Source: SIG575 sp045632485 (GTDB lineage: Bacteria; Bacillota; Clostridia; Oscillospirales; Acutalibacteraceae). From it: a stretch of DNA of 64,000 bases. Positions 9,735 through 17,635 of the stretch are shown piece after piece. How positions within the stretch are numbered: the first letter of the stretch is position 1; each line of letters begins with the position of its first letter. The notes under the pieces are model-generated. The model worked only from the letters and a program-made list of their open reading frames with translations, did not search any database and was not told the origin of the DNA. Where the stretch lies: positions 1 through 64,000 of the forward strand of contig JAZQWT010000155.1 in NCBI GenBank assembly GCA_045632485.1, read 5' to 3'. The position numbers and the translations under genes were made by a program.

Positions 9735-9944
9735 TTACTTCTTTTGAAGGGCGGCTTTTTCGGCTTTGAGTTGCATATCAAGTGCCATATTCGCTTCCTC
9801 AATTTCTTGCGGGGTCATTTGATTAAACACCGTGTTATAATCAAACCCCCGCTGACTCAATACAAGCCGCCAAGCGTCCCAATTACTTCTTGCTCTTTCC
9901 CTCAGTTGTGCCTTTGTCAGCAGATGTGCGAAATTTACCCTGCA
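9735..9944 (-). CDS. Tail assembly chaperone, frameshift-only second ORF (gpGT-type extension)
   Basis: An open frame without its own good start, overlapping the end of the upstream chaperone gene and stopping just before the tape measure. It encodes NWDAWRLVLSQRGFDYN...MTPQEIEEANMALDMQ, the typical composition of the downstream half of phage tail chaperones, which is made by programmed frameshifting. Relative to the upstream gene it is in the +1 (equivalently -2) frame. The open overlap is 9883-9944. The slip site is not obvious; a +1 slip at the AAG AAG TAA stop, or a -2 slip nearby, would both fit. Confidence 0.65.
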   Translation of the reverse strand, partial: CRVNFAHLLTKAQLRERARSNWDAWRLVLSQRGFDYNTVFNQMTPQEIEEANMALDMQLKAEKAALQKK

Positions 9945-10191
9945 TTACATCAGAACCGAAACGAACAACCTCGTTCAAATCATTCATATTGTCAAAATCA
10001 TCAACAGAAAGACCTTTAGGCTCTACAATTACATTTTCAAAAATGTACTCTGCAAGTTTTAAGATACTTGTATTGCCTGAACCCTCAACATAGGAATTGT
10101 CAAAACAATTAAGTGCTGCCGAAAGTCCGTTAAACTGTGCTGTGTACTTTACGCCCTTGATTTCTTTAGTTTCTGTATAAAATTTTGCCAT
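9883..10191 (-). CDS. Tail assembly chaperone (gpG-type)
   Basis: A 102-residue acidic protein between tail tube and tape measure, the invariant position of the tail assembly chaperone. It has an AAGGAGG site before ATG at 10191. Sequence features are a beta-rich N-terminus (KGVKYTAQFNGLSAALNCFDN) and a helical middle. It would coat the tape measure during tail assembly, and translation probably continues at low frequency into the overlapping out-of-frame ORF. The call rests on position and the frameshift partner. Confidence 0.8.
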   Translation of the reverse strand: MAKFYTETKEIKGVKYTAQFNGLSAALNCFDNSYVEGSGNTSILKLAEYIFENVIVEPKGLSVDDFDNMNDLNEVVRFGSDVMQGKFRTSADKGTTEGKSKK

Positions 10192-10213
10192 TAGAAAATT
10201 TCCTCCTTAAAGT

Positions 10214-10236
10214 AAAAGGGCGGCATTTCGCCACCC
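10214..10236 (-). terminator. Intrinsic terminator after the tail tube gene
   Basis: On the minus strand GGGTGGC-GAAAT-GCCGCCC forms a 7-bp stem (one G-U) followed by TTTT. It lies between the tube gene and the chaperone gene. A leaky terminator here would give more tube than chaperone and tape measure. Confidence 0.8.
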
Positions 10237-10260
10237 TTCATAGTTTTATAAAATTTTTAT

Positions 10261-10656
10261 TTAGATTGATTCAACATCATAGTCAAAGACCTTGAAAACA
10301 AATTCCATATCGCTTGCTTCTGCACCTCTATCCATAGCAGGGGCAGAAAGTAATCTTGCCTGTGAGCCACCAAAACGCTCCTTGAGAGCCTTGTTTGTGA
10401 CATACACGGGGAAAGGCGTGGTACGCTTTCTGAGTCCCATAAGAAAAGACTTCTGAGGGCTTGTAGGCTGAATAGTGATAGTAACCTGTCCCAAGTCATT
10501 GTTGACTTCGTTTACAACCACATCGCCCTGTGCTCCCACAACGGGATTGATGTAATCTTCGTCTTTTTCGCCCGATACCATATCTTCGCCAAGACCTGTA
10601 ATAAATACATTATCGACTGTAATTGTAGAATCTTTTGCATTGTATTTTGTAATCAT
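10261..10656 (-). CDS. Tail tube protein (DUF3277-type)
   Basis: A 131-residue protein with the beta-rich profile of contractile tail tube subunits. It has YNAKDSTITVDNVFITGLGEDMV at the start and VNNDLGQVTITIQPTSP in the middle, which matches the DUF3277 pattern I know from Firmicutes and Bcep-like myophages. It polymerises to form the inner tube inside the sheath. Normally it follows the sheath gene directly; here an HNH endonuclease gene separates them. The downstream terminator fits a highly expressed structural gene. Confidence 0.85.
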   Translation of the reverse strand: MITKYNAKDSTITVDNVFITGLGEDMVSGEKDEDYINPVVGAQGDVVVNEVNNDLGQVTITIQPTSPQKSFLMGLRKRTTPFPVYVTNKALKERFGGSQARLLSAPAMDRGAEASDMEFVFKVFDYDVESI

Positions 10657-10674
10657 TTTTCAGACCTCCTTATG

Positions 10675-10702
10675 AAAAAAGAGTCTGCTATAAGCAAACT
10701 CT
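10675..10702 (-). terminator. Intrinsic terminator at the 3' end of the HNH gene
   Basis: The minus strand reads AGAGTTTGC-TTATA-GCAGACTCT, a 9-bp hairpin followed by TTTTTT, overlapping the last codons of the endonuclease. With the promoter at 11567-11595 it makes the HNH gene a self-contained transcription unit. Confidence 0.88.
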
Positions 10703-11545
10703 CTTTACATATTCATCAAATTGTTTTTTTGTATTATTGCCATAGCCATAAATACTATGAAAGTTTTTGTGACAACACTCACATAAAGTAACAGCATTAT
10801 TAATATCAGTTCTTTTTTCGGGATTGTTAGCATATCCGTCAAGATGATGAACATTTTTATTTGTAGTTGAACCACATATAACACATTGTTTATCTCTCGC
10901 AAAAACTGATTTTCTAAATGCCTTGTACTTTTCTTCTTTTCTTCCTATCCCTATTCGGTCATATTCGGATAAAGAGGGGTTAAAACTCGGATTATTATTG
11001 CCAAGAAATTTAAGTCTTTTGCAATTTGCACAATTGTAACCTTTTTTGAAGTTGTTAAGACTCATATGAGCCACTTGACCGCACTCAGGACACAAATATT
11101 CAAGTAATGCGTGTGCATTGCTGTATTCCGTTGATAACAACACCGCACCACGCTTTGTGAATATTTCTCTGACCTGTTCTATAGTATATCGCTTTTTGGC
11201 GGTTGTCTTTTCAACTGCACATTTCTTGCACCGTTGACCTTTTTTGAAAACCGAAAAGCGTATTTCAGCCACATTTCCGCAGGAACATTTGTATTTTAAC
11301 GGCGTATAACTATTTTTATATTCAGCAGATAATAATTCACAACCATTATCTGCAAAATATTGTTTTACCTCATTATAATTCCAATTATGTCCTTGATTTG
11401 TGCCAAGCGGTCTAAATTCAAGCCCGTATTCTGAAAACCAACTTTCCAAAGTTTTTTGTCCTATATGGTAATGCTTGAGCAATTCCCTTTTTGACATACA
11501 TTGTTCAAAGTACAATTTTTGTAACTCTTCTTTTTTTGGCAACAT
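10688..11545 (-). CDS. HNH homing endonuclease with zinc-ribbon repeats, inserted between sheath and tube genes
   Basis: About 285 residues from an ATG at 11545 preceded by GGGGG; a longer form from 11560 is possible. The N-terminus looks like a helix-turn-helix (SKRELLKHYHIGQKTLESWF). Then come two zinc-ribbon-like repeats (YKCSCGNVAEIRF...RCKKC and YLCPECGQVAHMSL...NCANC). The C-terminus is an HNH domain: CVICGSTTNKNVHHLDGY, then NAVTLCECCHKNFH. It probably nicks or cuts phage DNA and spreads itself. Its own promoter and terminator isolate it from the late operon. Confidence 0.9.
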   Translation of the reverse strand: MLPKKEELQKLYFEQCMSKRELLKHYHIGQKTLESWFSEYGLEFRPLGTNQGHNWNYNEVKQYFADNGCELLSAEYKNSYTPLKYKCSCGNVAEIRFSVFKKGQRCKKCAVEKTTAKKRYTIEQVREIFTKRGAVLLSTEYSNAHALLEYLCPECGQVAHMSLNNFKKGYNCANCKRLKFLGNNNPSFNPSLSEYDRIGIGRKEEKYKAFRKSVFARDKQCVICGSTTNKNVHHLDGYANNPEKRTDINNAVTLCECCHKNFHSIYGYGNNTKKQFDEYVKRVCL

Positions 11546-11566
11546 AGAAAATACCCCCATAGGTAT

Positions 11567-11595
11567 ATTTTACCAATTTACTATGTTGTTGTCAA
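11567..11595 (-). promoter_or_regulatory. Sigma-A promoter of the HNH gene
   Basis: TTGACA, 17-bp spacer, TAAAAT on the minus strand, about 22 bp upstream of the HNH start. It is a near-consensus promoter within the late structural operon, so it belongs to the inserted endonuclease rather than to the tail genes. Confidence 0.82.
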
Positions 11596-11611
11596 TGGAA
11601 AATTTCAGAGT

Positions 11612-12598
11612 TTAGGCTACTGATATTTCACCGACTACCTCTACTTCGTGCACCGCACCTGCGAGAGTGAAAGCAAACTGACCGCCCTTATACTTACGAG
11701 CGGCAATATCACCTTCGGGAACTTCGGAACGGAGTGCAAAATTAACAGCATAAAGGGGATTTCCTTCTGCATCTACTGCAATCATTCCCTTGTTGTAAGC
11801 CGATTTAAGGATATTGAATACACAGTTTTCAAGTTGTGCAATACCTCTATCATCGTAAGGAATTTTTGCAGATGAATTAAGTAAGCCCTGAACGCTGTTT
11901 GTAATCTGCTGAATGATGTAGTCTTTGCAGTCAACAACATCAACATATTCACCGCTTGTTACAAATCCTTCGGAAGTAACAATATCGCCTGCCTTTTTCA
12001 GAATTGTAATAGCGTTGGCTTCGTGAATAGCCGTGATTTCGGTTTCCGTAAGGTTTTCAGGTGTAATACCATTGATGATGATATTCTTGTAAGTGATTGA
12101 ACCGACTTCATAACCTGCGGTAGCACCTGCAACAGCCGCCGCCGCTAACTGTGCTTCCGTCTTGTGTACAACAGCAACAACTCTGTCACTTGCTGTAAGA
12201 GCCTGTGCTTCGGTTGCGGATTTACAACCAACAAAGATTATCTTGTCATTTGAAGCACTTATGTAAGTGATACCTGTTGTGAGTTCTTCTTCGCTGTATT
12301 CACCTGCGAGAACAACCTGACGGAAACTTTCGCCTGCAACAGCCGCAAGAGATTCAGCAGTAACGGCAGTAAGACCGCCTACCGCAATCTTTGCAGGGCA
12401 AGGATTCTGAGCGAACATAACAGCCGCTAACTTGTAAGTGTCAGTTGTTTCCGCAAAACCTGCCGCTACAACATCGGCAATACTTGCACATTCTGTGTAA
12501 GCAACGACTTTATCACCCTTGCTTACAATAAGAGGATAGCCCCAATCAAGTGAGGCTGTGGGTTTCAAAAGGTCAATTTTAACCTTTACATCAAGCAT
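11612..12598 (-). CDS. Tail sheath protein (DUF3383-type)
   Basis: A 328-residue protein resembling the sheath subunits of Firmicutes and Bcep-type myophages. It has AAVMFAQNPCPAKIAVGG, an Ala-rich middle, a hydrophobic beta-strand core (DKIIFVGCKSATEAQAL), and a C-terminal GGQFAFTLAGAVHEVEVVGEISVA strand. Length and position upstream of the tube gene support the call. The sheath contracts to drive the tube through the envelope, and its presence defines the virion as a myovirus. A strong AAGGAGGGCATTAT site precedes the ATG. Confidence 0.85.
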   Translation of the reverse strand: MLDVKVKIDLLKPTASLDWGYPLIVSKGDKVVAYTECASIADVVAAGFAETTDTYKLAAVMFAQNPCPAKIAVGGLTAVTAESLAAVAGESFRQVVLAGEYSEEELTTGITYISASNDKIIFVGCKSATEAQALTASDRVVAVVHKTEAQLAAAAVAGATAGYEVGSITYKNIIINGITPENLTETEITAIHEANAITILKKAGDIVTSEGFVTSGEYVDVVDCKDYIIQQITNSVQGLLNSSAKIPYDDRGIAQLENCVFNILKSAYNKGMIAVDAEGNPLYAVNFALRSEVPEGDIAARKYKGGQFAFTLAGAVHEVEVVGEISVA

Positions 12599-12647
12599 AT
12601 AATGCCCTCCTTAGTTAAATTAAATAAAACCGCTTATCTGCGGTCTT

Positions 12648-12938
12648 TTACATAGTTTCTGTTTCTGTGTTACCGCCGAAAATCTGATTTTCAGGGACTT
12701 CGGATTCGGGTACTACTACGAACAAAGAAAAATCCGTAGCAGGGGAGAAAACTCCGTATCTGTAATAACAGATTTCTTCGGGATAAGGGTCACGGGGATT
12801 TCCCTCATCATCTGTAAAACCTGTGTGTAAAGCTCTGTCCCAAAAAACATAGCCGTCATTCATCTGAACAACAACTCTGCCCCACTGATTAAGTGTTACA
12901 TCTGCGTGAGGAATCACGGGAAGAATTATTTCACTCAT
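12648..12938 (-). CDS. Hypothetical structural-region protein
   Basis: A 96-residue acidic protein (many E, D, P) between the sheath and the leucine-rich-repeat gene. I do not recognise a family. VTLNQWGRVVVQMNDGYVFWDR and YYRYGVFSPATDFSLFVVV suggest a small beta fold. Position within the late operon suggests a virion or assembly role, perhaps a decoration protein paired with the repeat protein just upstream. Confidence 0.65.
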   Translation of the reverse strand: MSEIILPVIPHADVTLNQWGRVVVQMNDGYVFWDRALHTGFTDDEGNPRDPYPEEICYYRYGVFSPATDFSLFVVVPESEVPENQIFGGNTETETM

Positions 12939-12950
12939 AAAAACAACTCC

Positions 12951-14414
12951 TTATATATAGTTCCAATTCTTTGTATTAAGCATAGCAATATGCTCTTCGT
13001 CTATTTTTGCTATGTTAGTGCTTCCTACTTGGAAAGTCTGATATGTTTGTCCTGTTAAGTCAGCAAGGTTTTCAATCATCTTGTGTAAACTCTCTTGTGT
13101 GAGTTTATTTAATCCTGATAAATTAATTGTGATATTCCAACCCTCATATACCGACACTTCTGTCAAAAGAAAGCATTGTCCGAAAGCATTACTCGCAATC
13201 GTGGGAGGCTGTCCCGTTGGTTTCTGAAAGGTGATACTTGTTAGTCCTGTTCTATGAAATGCTTGTGCTTCTATTGAAACAAGTCCAGCACTAAATGTAA
13301 TTTGAGTAAGATTCATATTTTCATTAAAACAAGCCTGCCCGAATGTTGTTATGTTTTCAAGGTTAATATCTTTTAATGAATAACAATAAGAAAAGCAGTC
13401 ACGGGAAATTGTAGTTAATGAATCGTTAAGAATTACTTTTTCAAGGGCATACATTCTACTACAATAATAATCGGGCAAAGTAGAATATACATTATGGCTA
13501 ATATCAAACTCTCGCAGACTTGCCAAACCAACAATACCTATTCTTGAAGTAAGGCTATCGGGTATCCGCACTCTTTCACAATTAACCATAAAACAAAACT
13601 CTGTGCGTGTAATTCCGTCAGGCACATATACTTGTTTAATTTTAGGTAAATACGGCACTATTTCGGGGCGTACACTCAACACTATGCTTGCCGCACCGCT
13701 GTTTGCGTACCAACCACAATTATTCTTACTTTCGTTAGAAGGATAATCTATTACCCACCGCATTGTCCCTTTTTCAGTAACTTCCCAATGTGTGTTATCA
13801 CCTGTATAGGCTTTGCCACTTGCGATAATCGGGCTGTCATCGTCCCAATCGGGAAGCGGTTTAACATCAACATCAATATTCACCCCTGAAAACACCTTGT
13901 TTTCATCGGGTAAGACTTTGTAAGAGCCGTTTTCTGTGACGGCAAGTGTCTTTTCTTGTTCTTCTTTTATCGGAATAGCAACATTAACCTTTGAAAGACC
14001 TGTGTAGCCCTCGTCTGCCGTAACTTCTCCGTTCTCCATTACCGTCTTTTCCTGTAAGGTGATTGATTTTTGACTTGCTTCGTAACCTTCGGGATAGCCC
14101 TTATCATAACCTTTGTCATAGCCCTCATTGTAACCCTCACTATAACCTTCGTCATATTTAAGTGGAACATCAACATTAACCGTTGCGGAAGATAACACCT
14201 TGCCTGCATCGGGAACAATGTCATAAGAGCCATTCTCCGTAACTTCAAGAGCCTTTGTCTGTTCCTCTTTTCGGAGTTGTCTTATCTTACTTGCATATTG
14301 CGATGTCTTTGTACCCGAAGGAATAGGAATACCGCTATCTTCAATCGCAGTTTCGATATTATTAAAGTCAGTAATAGCCTTTTTTATGTTTTCTTCAAGC
14401 GTTCTATCTGCCAT
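12951..14414 (-). CDS. Leucine-rich-repeat (BspA-like) protein in the head-tail region
   Basis: A 487-residue protein starting at ATG 14414 (RBS GGCAGGTGAT). The N-terminal helix is followed by a duplicated ~35-residue module (LEVTENGSYDIVPDAGKV near 55-73 and LAVTENGSYKVLPDENKV near 152-170). Between the two copies lies a Tyr/Gly repeat (EGYSEGYNEGYDKGYDKGY, 89-107). The C-terminal half has BspA-type repeats (LEKVILNDSLTTISRDCFSYCYSLKDINL). LRR_5/BspA repeats usually bind host surfaces or polysaccharide. It may be a virion adhesin; its place among connector genes is unusual. Confidence 0.82.
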   Translation of the reverse strand: MADRTLEENIKKAITDFNNIETAIEDSGIPIPSGTKTSQYASKIRQLRKEEQTKALEVTENGSYDIVPDAGKVLSSATVNVDVPLKYDEGYSEGYNEGYDKGYDKGYPEGYEASQKSITLQEKTVMENGEVTADEGYTGLSKVNVAIPIKEEQEKTLAVTENGSYKVLPDENKVFSGVNIDVDVKPLPDWDDDSPIIASGKAYTGDNTHWEVTEKGTMRWVIDYPSNESKNNCGWYANSGAASIVLSVRPEIVPYLPKIKQVYVPDGITRTEFCFMVNCERVRIPDSLTSRIGIVGLASLREFDISHNVYSTLPDYYCSRMYALEKVILNDSLTTISRDCFSYCYSLKDINLENITTFGQACFNENMNLTQITFSAGLVSIEAQAFHRTGLTSITFQKPTGQPPTIASNAFGQCFLLTEVSVYEGWNITINLSGLNKLTQESLHKMIENLADLTGQTYQTFQVGSTNIAKIDEEHIAMLNTKNWNYI

Positions 14415-14958
14415 TGTTAATATCACCTGCCAATCTCTTTTCTAAGAGTTCATTGAGTTCATCTTCGGTCATTCCCTGTTCGATATTTGTATCAGCGATT
14501 TCAACAAAATCAATCGTTTCTGAGTAAGTCGGTTCTTCTATCTCTGAATAGCCCCAAAAAACAGCGTCAAAGCCGTTTTTGTACTCATATTCAACAGAAA
14601 GTACATTGTCACGGTTGTTAATACTTGTACACCGCTGACATATAACATCATTGTCATTAAGATAAATTGTTCCGACACGCTCTAACCATTGCTTCGCCTT
14701 GCTTGCCAATTCAATACTTTCAGAATTTGTTGCGGCAACAGCCGAAATACTCCAAGTCTGCGTTACGGCTTTTCTGTCGATTCCGTCCTCATACTCTCCG
14801 TATGTGCCGTTGTTTTCTGATTCAAGCGTTGTAATGGTATATGACACATAAGGATATTGGGGTGGTGTTTCGTTTTGATTGCTACGAATTACAGGAACAC
14901 CTAAATAGTTTTTAAGCCCCGTAACGACACACTGCCTTATTTTGTCGGTATCAATCAT
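14404..14958 (-). CDS. Tail terminator / neck protein (LIC_12616-type)
   Basis: A 184-residue protein with RSNQNETPPQYPYVSYTIT near the N-terminus. This is the typical signature of the phage neck/tail terminator family encoded immediately before the sheath in related phages. It would cap the tail and join it to the head. It overlaps the neighbouring gene on each side by a few bases. The call is from motif plus order. Confidence 0.78.
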   Translation of the reverse strand: MIDTDKIRQCVVTGLKNYLGVPVIRSNQNETPPQYPYVSYTITTLESENNGTYGEYEDGIDRKAVTQTWSISAVAATNSESIELASKAKQWLERVGTIYLNDNDVICQRCTSINNRDNVLSVEYEYKNGFDAVFWGYSEIEEPTYSETIDFVEIADTNIEQGMTEDELNELLEKRLAGDINNGR

Positions 14959-15335
14959 TCTGTCACCACCTCATTTCCCGTTGTATTAAATGCCGATTGA
15001 TATTTAAGAGTATAGGCAAAAACGCCCGTAAATGCCGCATTTTCGAGTTTGCTTTCAACACGGTACATTTTCCCCTCGTCAACAACCAAAGCCCCTTGCA
15101 AGTCAAAAGAAAGAGGTTCAAGCATATATAACGCTTTATCTTGCTGTGTTAAAGTTCCCGCAGAGCGAAATACCTTGTTTTCACGGTGAGAGATTATAGC
15201 ACCGTCAAATGTAATTTCTGTCGGTTCGCCTTTTACATAATCACCCAAATTGTCGTATTTCCCTGTTGCAGGCAATTTAGCGGTCAATGTCTTTGAGTAT
15301 TTGCGAATCAGGTTTGAAAAATTGAAATATTGCAC
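14955..15335 (-). CDS. Head-tail connector / head closure protein
   Basis: About 127 residues from a GTG at 15335 (VQYFNFSNLIRKYS) with GGCGG ten bases upstream; an ATG at 15365 would overlap the upstream gene. The mostly beta sequence (LTAKLPATGKYDNLGDYV, DGAIISHRENKVFRSAGTLTQQD, MYRVESKLENAAF) and the slot between the HK97-gp10-like and terminator genes fit a stopper/head-closure protein. No specific family is recognised with certainty. Confidence 0.65.
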   Translation of the reverse strand: MQYFNFSNLIRKYSKTLTAKLPATGKYDNLGDYVKGEPTEITFDGAIISHRENKVFRSAGTLTQQDKALYMLEPLSFDLQGALVVDEGKMYRVESKLENAAFTGVFAYTLKYQSAFNTTGNEVVTE

Positions 15336-15337
15336 AC

Positions 15338-15868
15338 TCAGACACCGCCTTTTTTCACTCTCCAAGTAATGCCCTCTATCATACTACCTGAAGATTTGTT
15401 TTCTCCACCGCCAACAAGCGGATTGCTACTGCCCTTTTGCTCAATGGTGAACGGGTGATTAGGCGGGTTCGACAACTCTATTGCATAATTCTTTATTTTC
15501 GTTGCCAACATCTGTCCCACCATATCAAACAACTGCTGTTCACTCATTCTGCCGTTCAGCACTTGCACAATAACCTTACTTACCTTTTCCATTACAGCCT
15601 TTGCTTCTTTGTCGTGCCCTGCTCTAAGGAAAGACCTTTCAGGTATGCGTATATGTGTTGTATTTTTCGACAAATGCAATCCTTGAGCGTGTAAATAAGC
15701 CCTCATTTTCGGTGTAACTTCAATGTTACAGCCGTATTCGTGTATCGCTGCCAACCAACTATGTTCACCCTCTATACAGCCAACCTCAATGCTTGTACTG
15801 TTGATTGTTTTTATAGTCCGAATCATTTGAGGGAATTTGTCTATTTTGGTTGTATATTTTATTCCCAT
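15338..15868 (-). CDS. Virion morphogenesis / neck protein (Mu gpG or HK97 gp10-like)
   Basis: About 176 residues from ATG at 15868 (RBS GAGGGGG). It contains the family hallmark AAIHEYG (near residues 41-47), then VTPKMRAYLHAQGLHL and PERSFLRAGHDKEAKAV, and a C-terminal NPPNHPFTIEQKG. Phage virion morphogenesis proteins with this E-Y-G plus P-x-R-x-F-L-R pattern act in tail or neck completion. Downstream gene spacing is minimal. Confidence 0.8.
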   Translation of the reverse strand: MGIKYTTKIDKFPQMIRTIKTINSTSIEVGCIEGEHSWLAAIHEYGCNIEVTPKMRAYLHAQGLHLSKNTTHIRIPERSFLRAGHDKEAKAVMEKVSKVIVQVLNGRMSEQQLFDMVGQMLATKIKNYAIELSNPPNHPFTIEQKGSSNPLVGGGENKSSGSMIEGITWRVKKGGV

Positions 15869-15880
15869 TAACAAACCCCC

Positions 15881-16234
15881 TCATTGCCATTTTCTTTGAG
15901 CAGGTACAAACCTTATGCGGGGCTTTATCCACTCTGCAAGCAACTCTTCAGCATATTGCCACAATGCAGCCGTTTTATCAGAAACAAAACTTTGAGAAAG
16001 CCCCTCAATGCTCTCACTCGCCACACCGCCCGATGTTGACATAATATCAAAATAACGGAGTACAAATAATTTGACGGGGGCAGGCAAATTTGCCAAGTCC
16101 TCGTCTTTATTGTAATCAAAATCAAGCGTTGTGTTGTCTTTCACCCAATGCAATGCACTTTCGGTTAAAAGAACGCTGTAATCATTTATCGGGGCAATCC
16201 CAAGTTTAAGACTCTTTACTTGTTCCGCTGTCAT
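15881..16234 (-). CDS. Head-tail connector (adaptor) protein
   Basis: About 117 residues from ATG 16234 with GGTGATTGACA upstream. The all-helical sequence has PAPVKLFVLRYFDIM, then VASESIEGLSQSFVSD, which is the typical pattern of gp6/gp15-like adaptor proteins bound under the portal. It overlaps the small Lys-rich gene upstream. Family inference is from the SESIEGLSQS-type motif and the position after capsid. Confidence 0.75.
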   Translation of the reverse strand: MTAEQVKSLKLGIAPINDYSVLLTESALHWVKDNTTLDFDYNKDEDLANLPAPVKLFVLRYFDIMSTSGGVASESIEGLSQSFVSDKTAALWQYAEELLAEWIKPRIRFVPAQRKWQ

Positions 16235-16397
16235 TGTCAATCACCGCCGTTTCAGTCACCTTTTTTACAGGTTTCTCTTTCTTTTTCGGCGTGATTTGTT
16301 TCTTAATTGCTTTTGTTTCGGTGTTTTTCGGCTCTGCCTTAATAAGAGGTCTGCCGTTTGCCCTTATATCAAGCAATTTGTTTTCAAATGCACCCAT
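16206..16397 (-). CDS. Small Lys-rich protein in the capsid-connector interval
   Basis: About 63 residues from ATG 16397 (RBS AAGGAGGGTTGATA). It begins MGAFENKLLDIRANGRPL and continues with a Lys/Pro-rich tail (KKQITPKKKEKPVKK). No family is recognised. It overlaps the adaptor gene by 29 bases, so it is translationally linked to head assembly genes. Confidence 0.6.
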   Translation of the reverse strand: MGAFENKLLDIRANGRPLIKAEPKNTETKAIKKQITPKKKEKPVKKVTETAVIDNDSGTSKES

Positions 16398-16399
16398 TA

Positions 16400-16546
16400 T
16401 CAACCCTCCTTGCTTGTTTTAGGCTTTTTGGGAGGTTTCTTTGCTTCTTCCTGTTCAATAACAGGTGTTTCCGCAACTGCCTGTTCTGCGGCTTTTCTCT
16501 TTGCCGCCTGTGCCTTTTTGCGTCTTATCCAAAATGTTGCTGACAC
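16400..16546 (-). CDS. 48-residue basic protein downstream of the capsid gene
   Basis: A short ORF with GTG start at 16546 behind AAAGGAGGGATTAAAA, a very strong ribosome site. The product starts MSATFWIRRKKAQAAKRKAAEQ and ends in a PPKKPKTSKEG tail; it is rich in Lys, Ala and Glu. Almost no space separates it from the next gene. Function unknown; tight coupling to capsid genes suggests a small head protein. Confidence 0.6.
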   Translation of the reverse strand: MSATFWIRRKKAQAAKRKAAEQAVAETPVIEQEEAKKPPKKPKTSKEG

Positions 16547-16591
16547 TTTTAATCCCTCCTTTAATCAATTGCATTAAATATAGAAAATGCC

Positions 16592-17596
16592 TTAAGCAAT
16601 CTTATGTCTAAGACAAGCAAGAGCAACCTTCTTGTGGTCTGTTGCAAGTTCCCAATTTGCAGGGTTTGCAAGGTCAACATTTGCAGGGTACTTGTGTGCT
16701 GTATTTGCATAAGTACCGTCTGACTTCCAAGAAAGTCCACGGGGAGTGATAATCTGACACCAACGGTGAATAAGAATGTTCTTTGCACCGAGTTTGTCAC
16801 GGTCTGTTTCAGTTGCAACAAAGCCCGCAGGTGAACCGTCCTGTCTGATGAAACTGTTCTGACCGAGGAAATAAGTATCATAAACGCCGTCTGTTACGGG
16901 CATACCATCATCGACTCTAATCTGATAGCCGAGGTAGCGTTCCATTTCAACCGCAGACTGAGAGGGGTCGAAAATAGGATTTCTTGTAATCATACCCTTC
17001 TTCTGAAGATAGGTATAAACAGCAGAGTGCATAAATACCATACCGAGAGAAGCGTAATGGTCGCCAAGTAACTGCTTTGTATCAAGTGTAGCGGCATCGG
17101 AAATACAAGCGGCTTCGCCTGTTCCTGCTGAAATATCATTAAGATGTTCTTTCAATGCACCGTCTGTGCCGAAAAGACCCTTAAGAATAGAAAGGTAAAT
17201 TGCCTGTTCCTTTGAATTTCTCCAATCGGCAAGCATTTGACCAACCGCAGCCATAGGGTCTGCACCGCTGAGAACCTGTGCAAGGTCTGTTGAACCCCAA
17301 GCCTTCTGTCTGATAAGAAGTGTTGCCTTTGCTTCCTTAGTATCAACACCACCTACAGATACATCTTCCTCACCGAATACTTCATCATCACCTGCAAGAG
17401 GGTCAAAAGAGGGAAGGTAGATAAATCTGCCACCTTCGGGAGAACCGTTAATAAGTTGTGCTACTCTTGCATCGGGAGAAGCAATACCCGAATTTACAAA
17501 AGTGTTAAGTTCGGTTGTACGGTCAACAACATACTGAGAAAAATGTTCAGGAATTGTCACCATATTTGCAATAGTTGTAAAATCATTTGTAGGCAT
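16592..17596 (-). CDS. Major capsid protein
   Basis: A 334-residue protein directly after the scaffold gene. Features include an N-terminal VTIPEHFSQYVVDRTTELNTFV, a GRFIYLPSFDPL strand, RQKAWGSTDLAQVLSGADPMA, and a C-terminal GYQIRVDDGMPVTDGVYDTYFLG segment. These occur in HK97-fold coat proteins of Firmicutes phages with separate scaffolds. A good RBS precedes ATG at 17596. No N-terminal delta-domain is visible, consistent with the separate scaffold gene. Confidence 0.88.
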   Translation of the reverse strand: MPTNDFTTIANMVTIPEHFSQYVVDRTTELNTFVNSGIASPDARVAQLINGSPEGGRFIYLPSFDPLAGDDEVFGEEDVSVGGVDTKEAKATLLIRQKAWGSTDLAQVLSGADPMAAVGQMLADWRNSKEQAIYLSILKGLFGTDGALKEHLNDISAGTGEAACISDAATLDTKQLLGDHYASLGMVFMHSAVYTYLQKKGMITRNPIFDPSQSAVEMERYLGYQIRVDDGMPVTDGVYDTYFLGQNSFIRQDGSPAGFVATETDRDKLGAKNILIHRWCQIITPRGLSWKSDGTYANTAHKYPANVDLANPANWELATDHKKVALACLRHKIA

Positions 17597-17635
17597 AAAT
17601 TAATTTCCTCCTAAAAGTTTTTTGTAATTTGTTTT

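Noticed and set aside
10688..11612. Group I intron carrying the HNH gene
   Set aside because: Sheath and tube genes on both sides are complete and the insertion is intergenic; no intron core elements or split exon were found.
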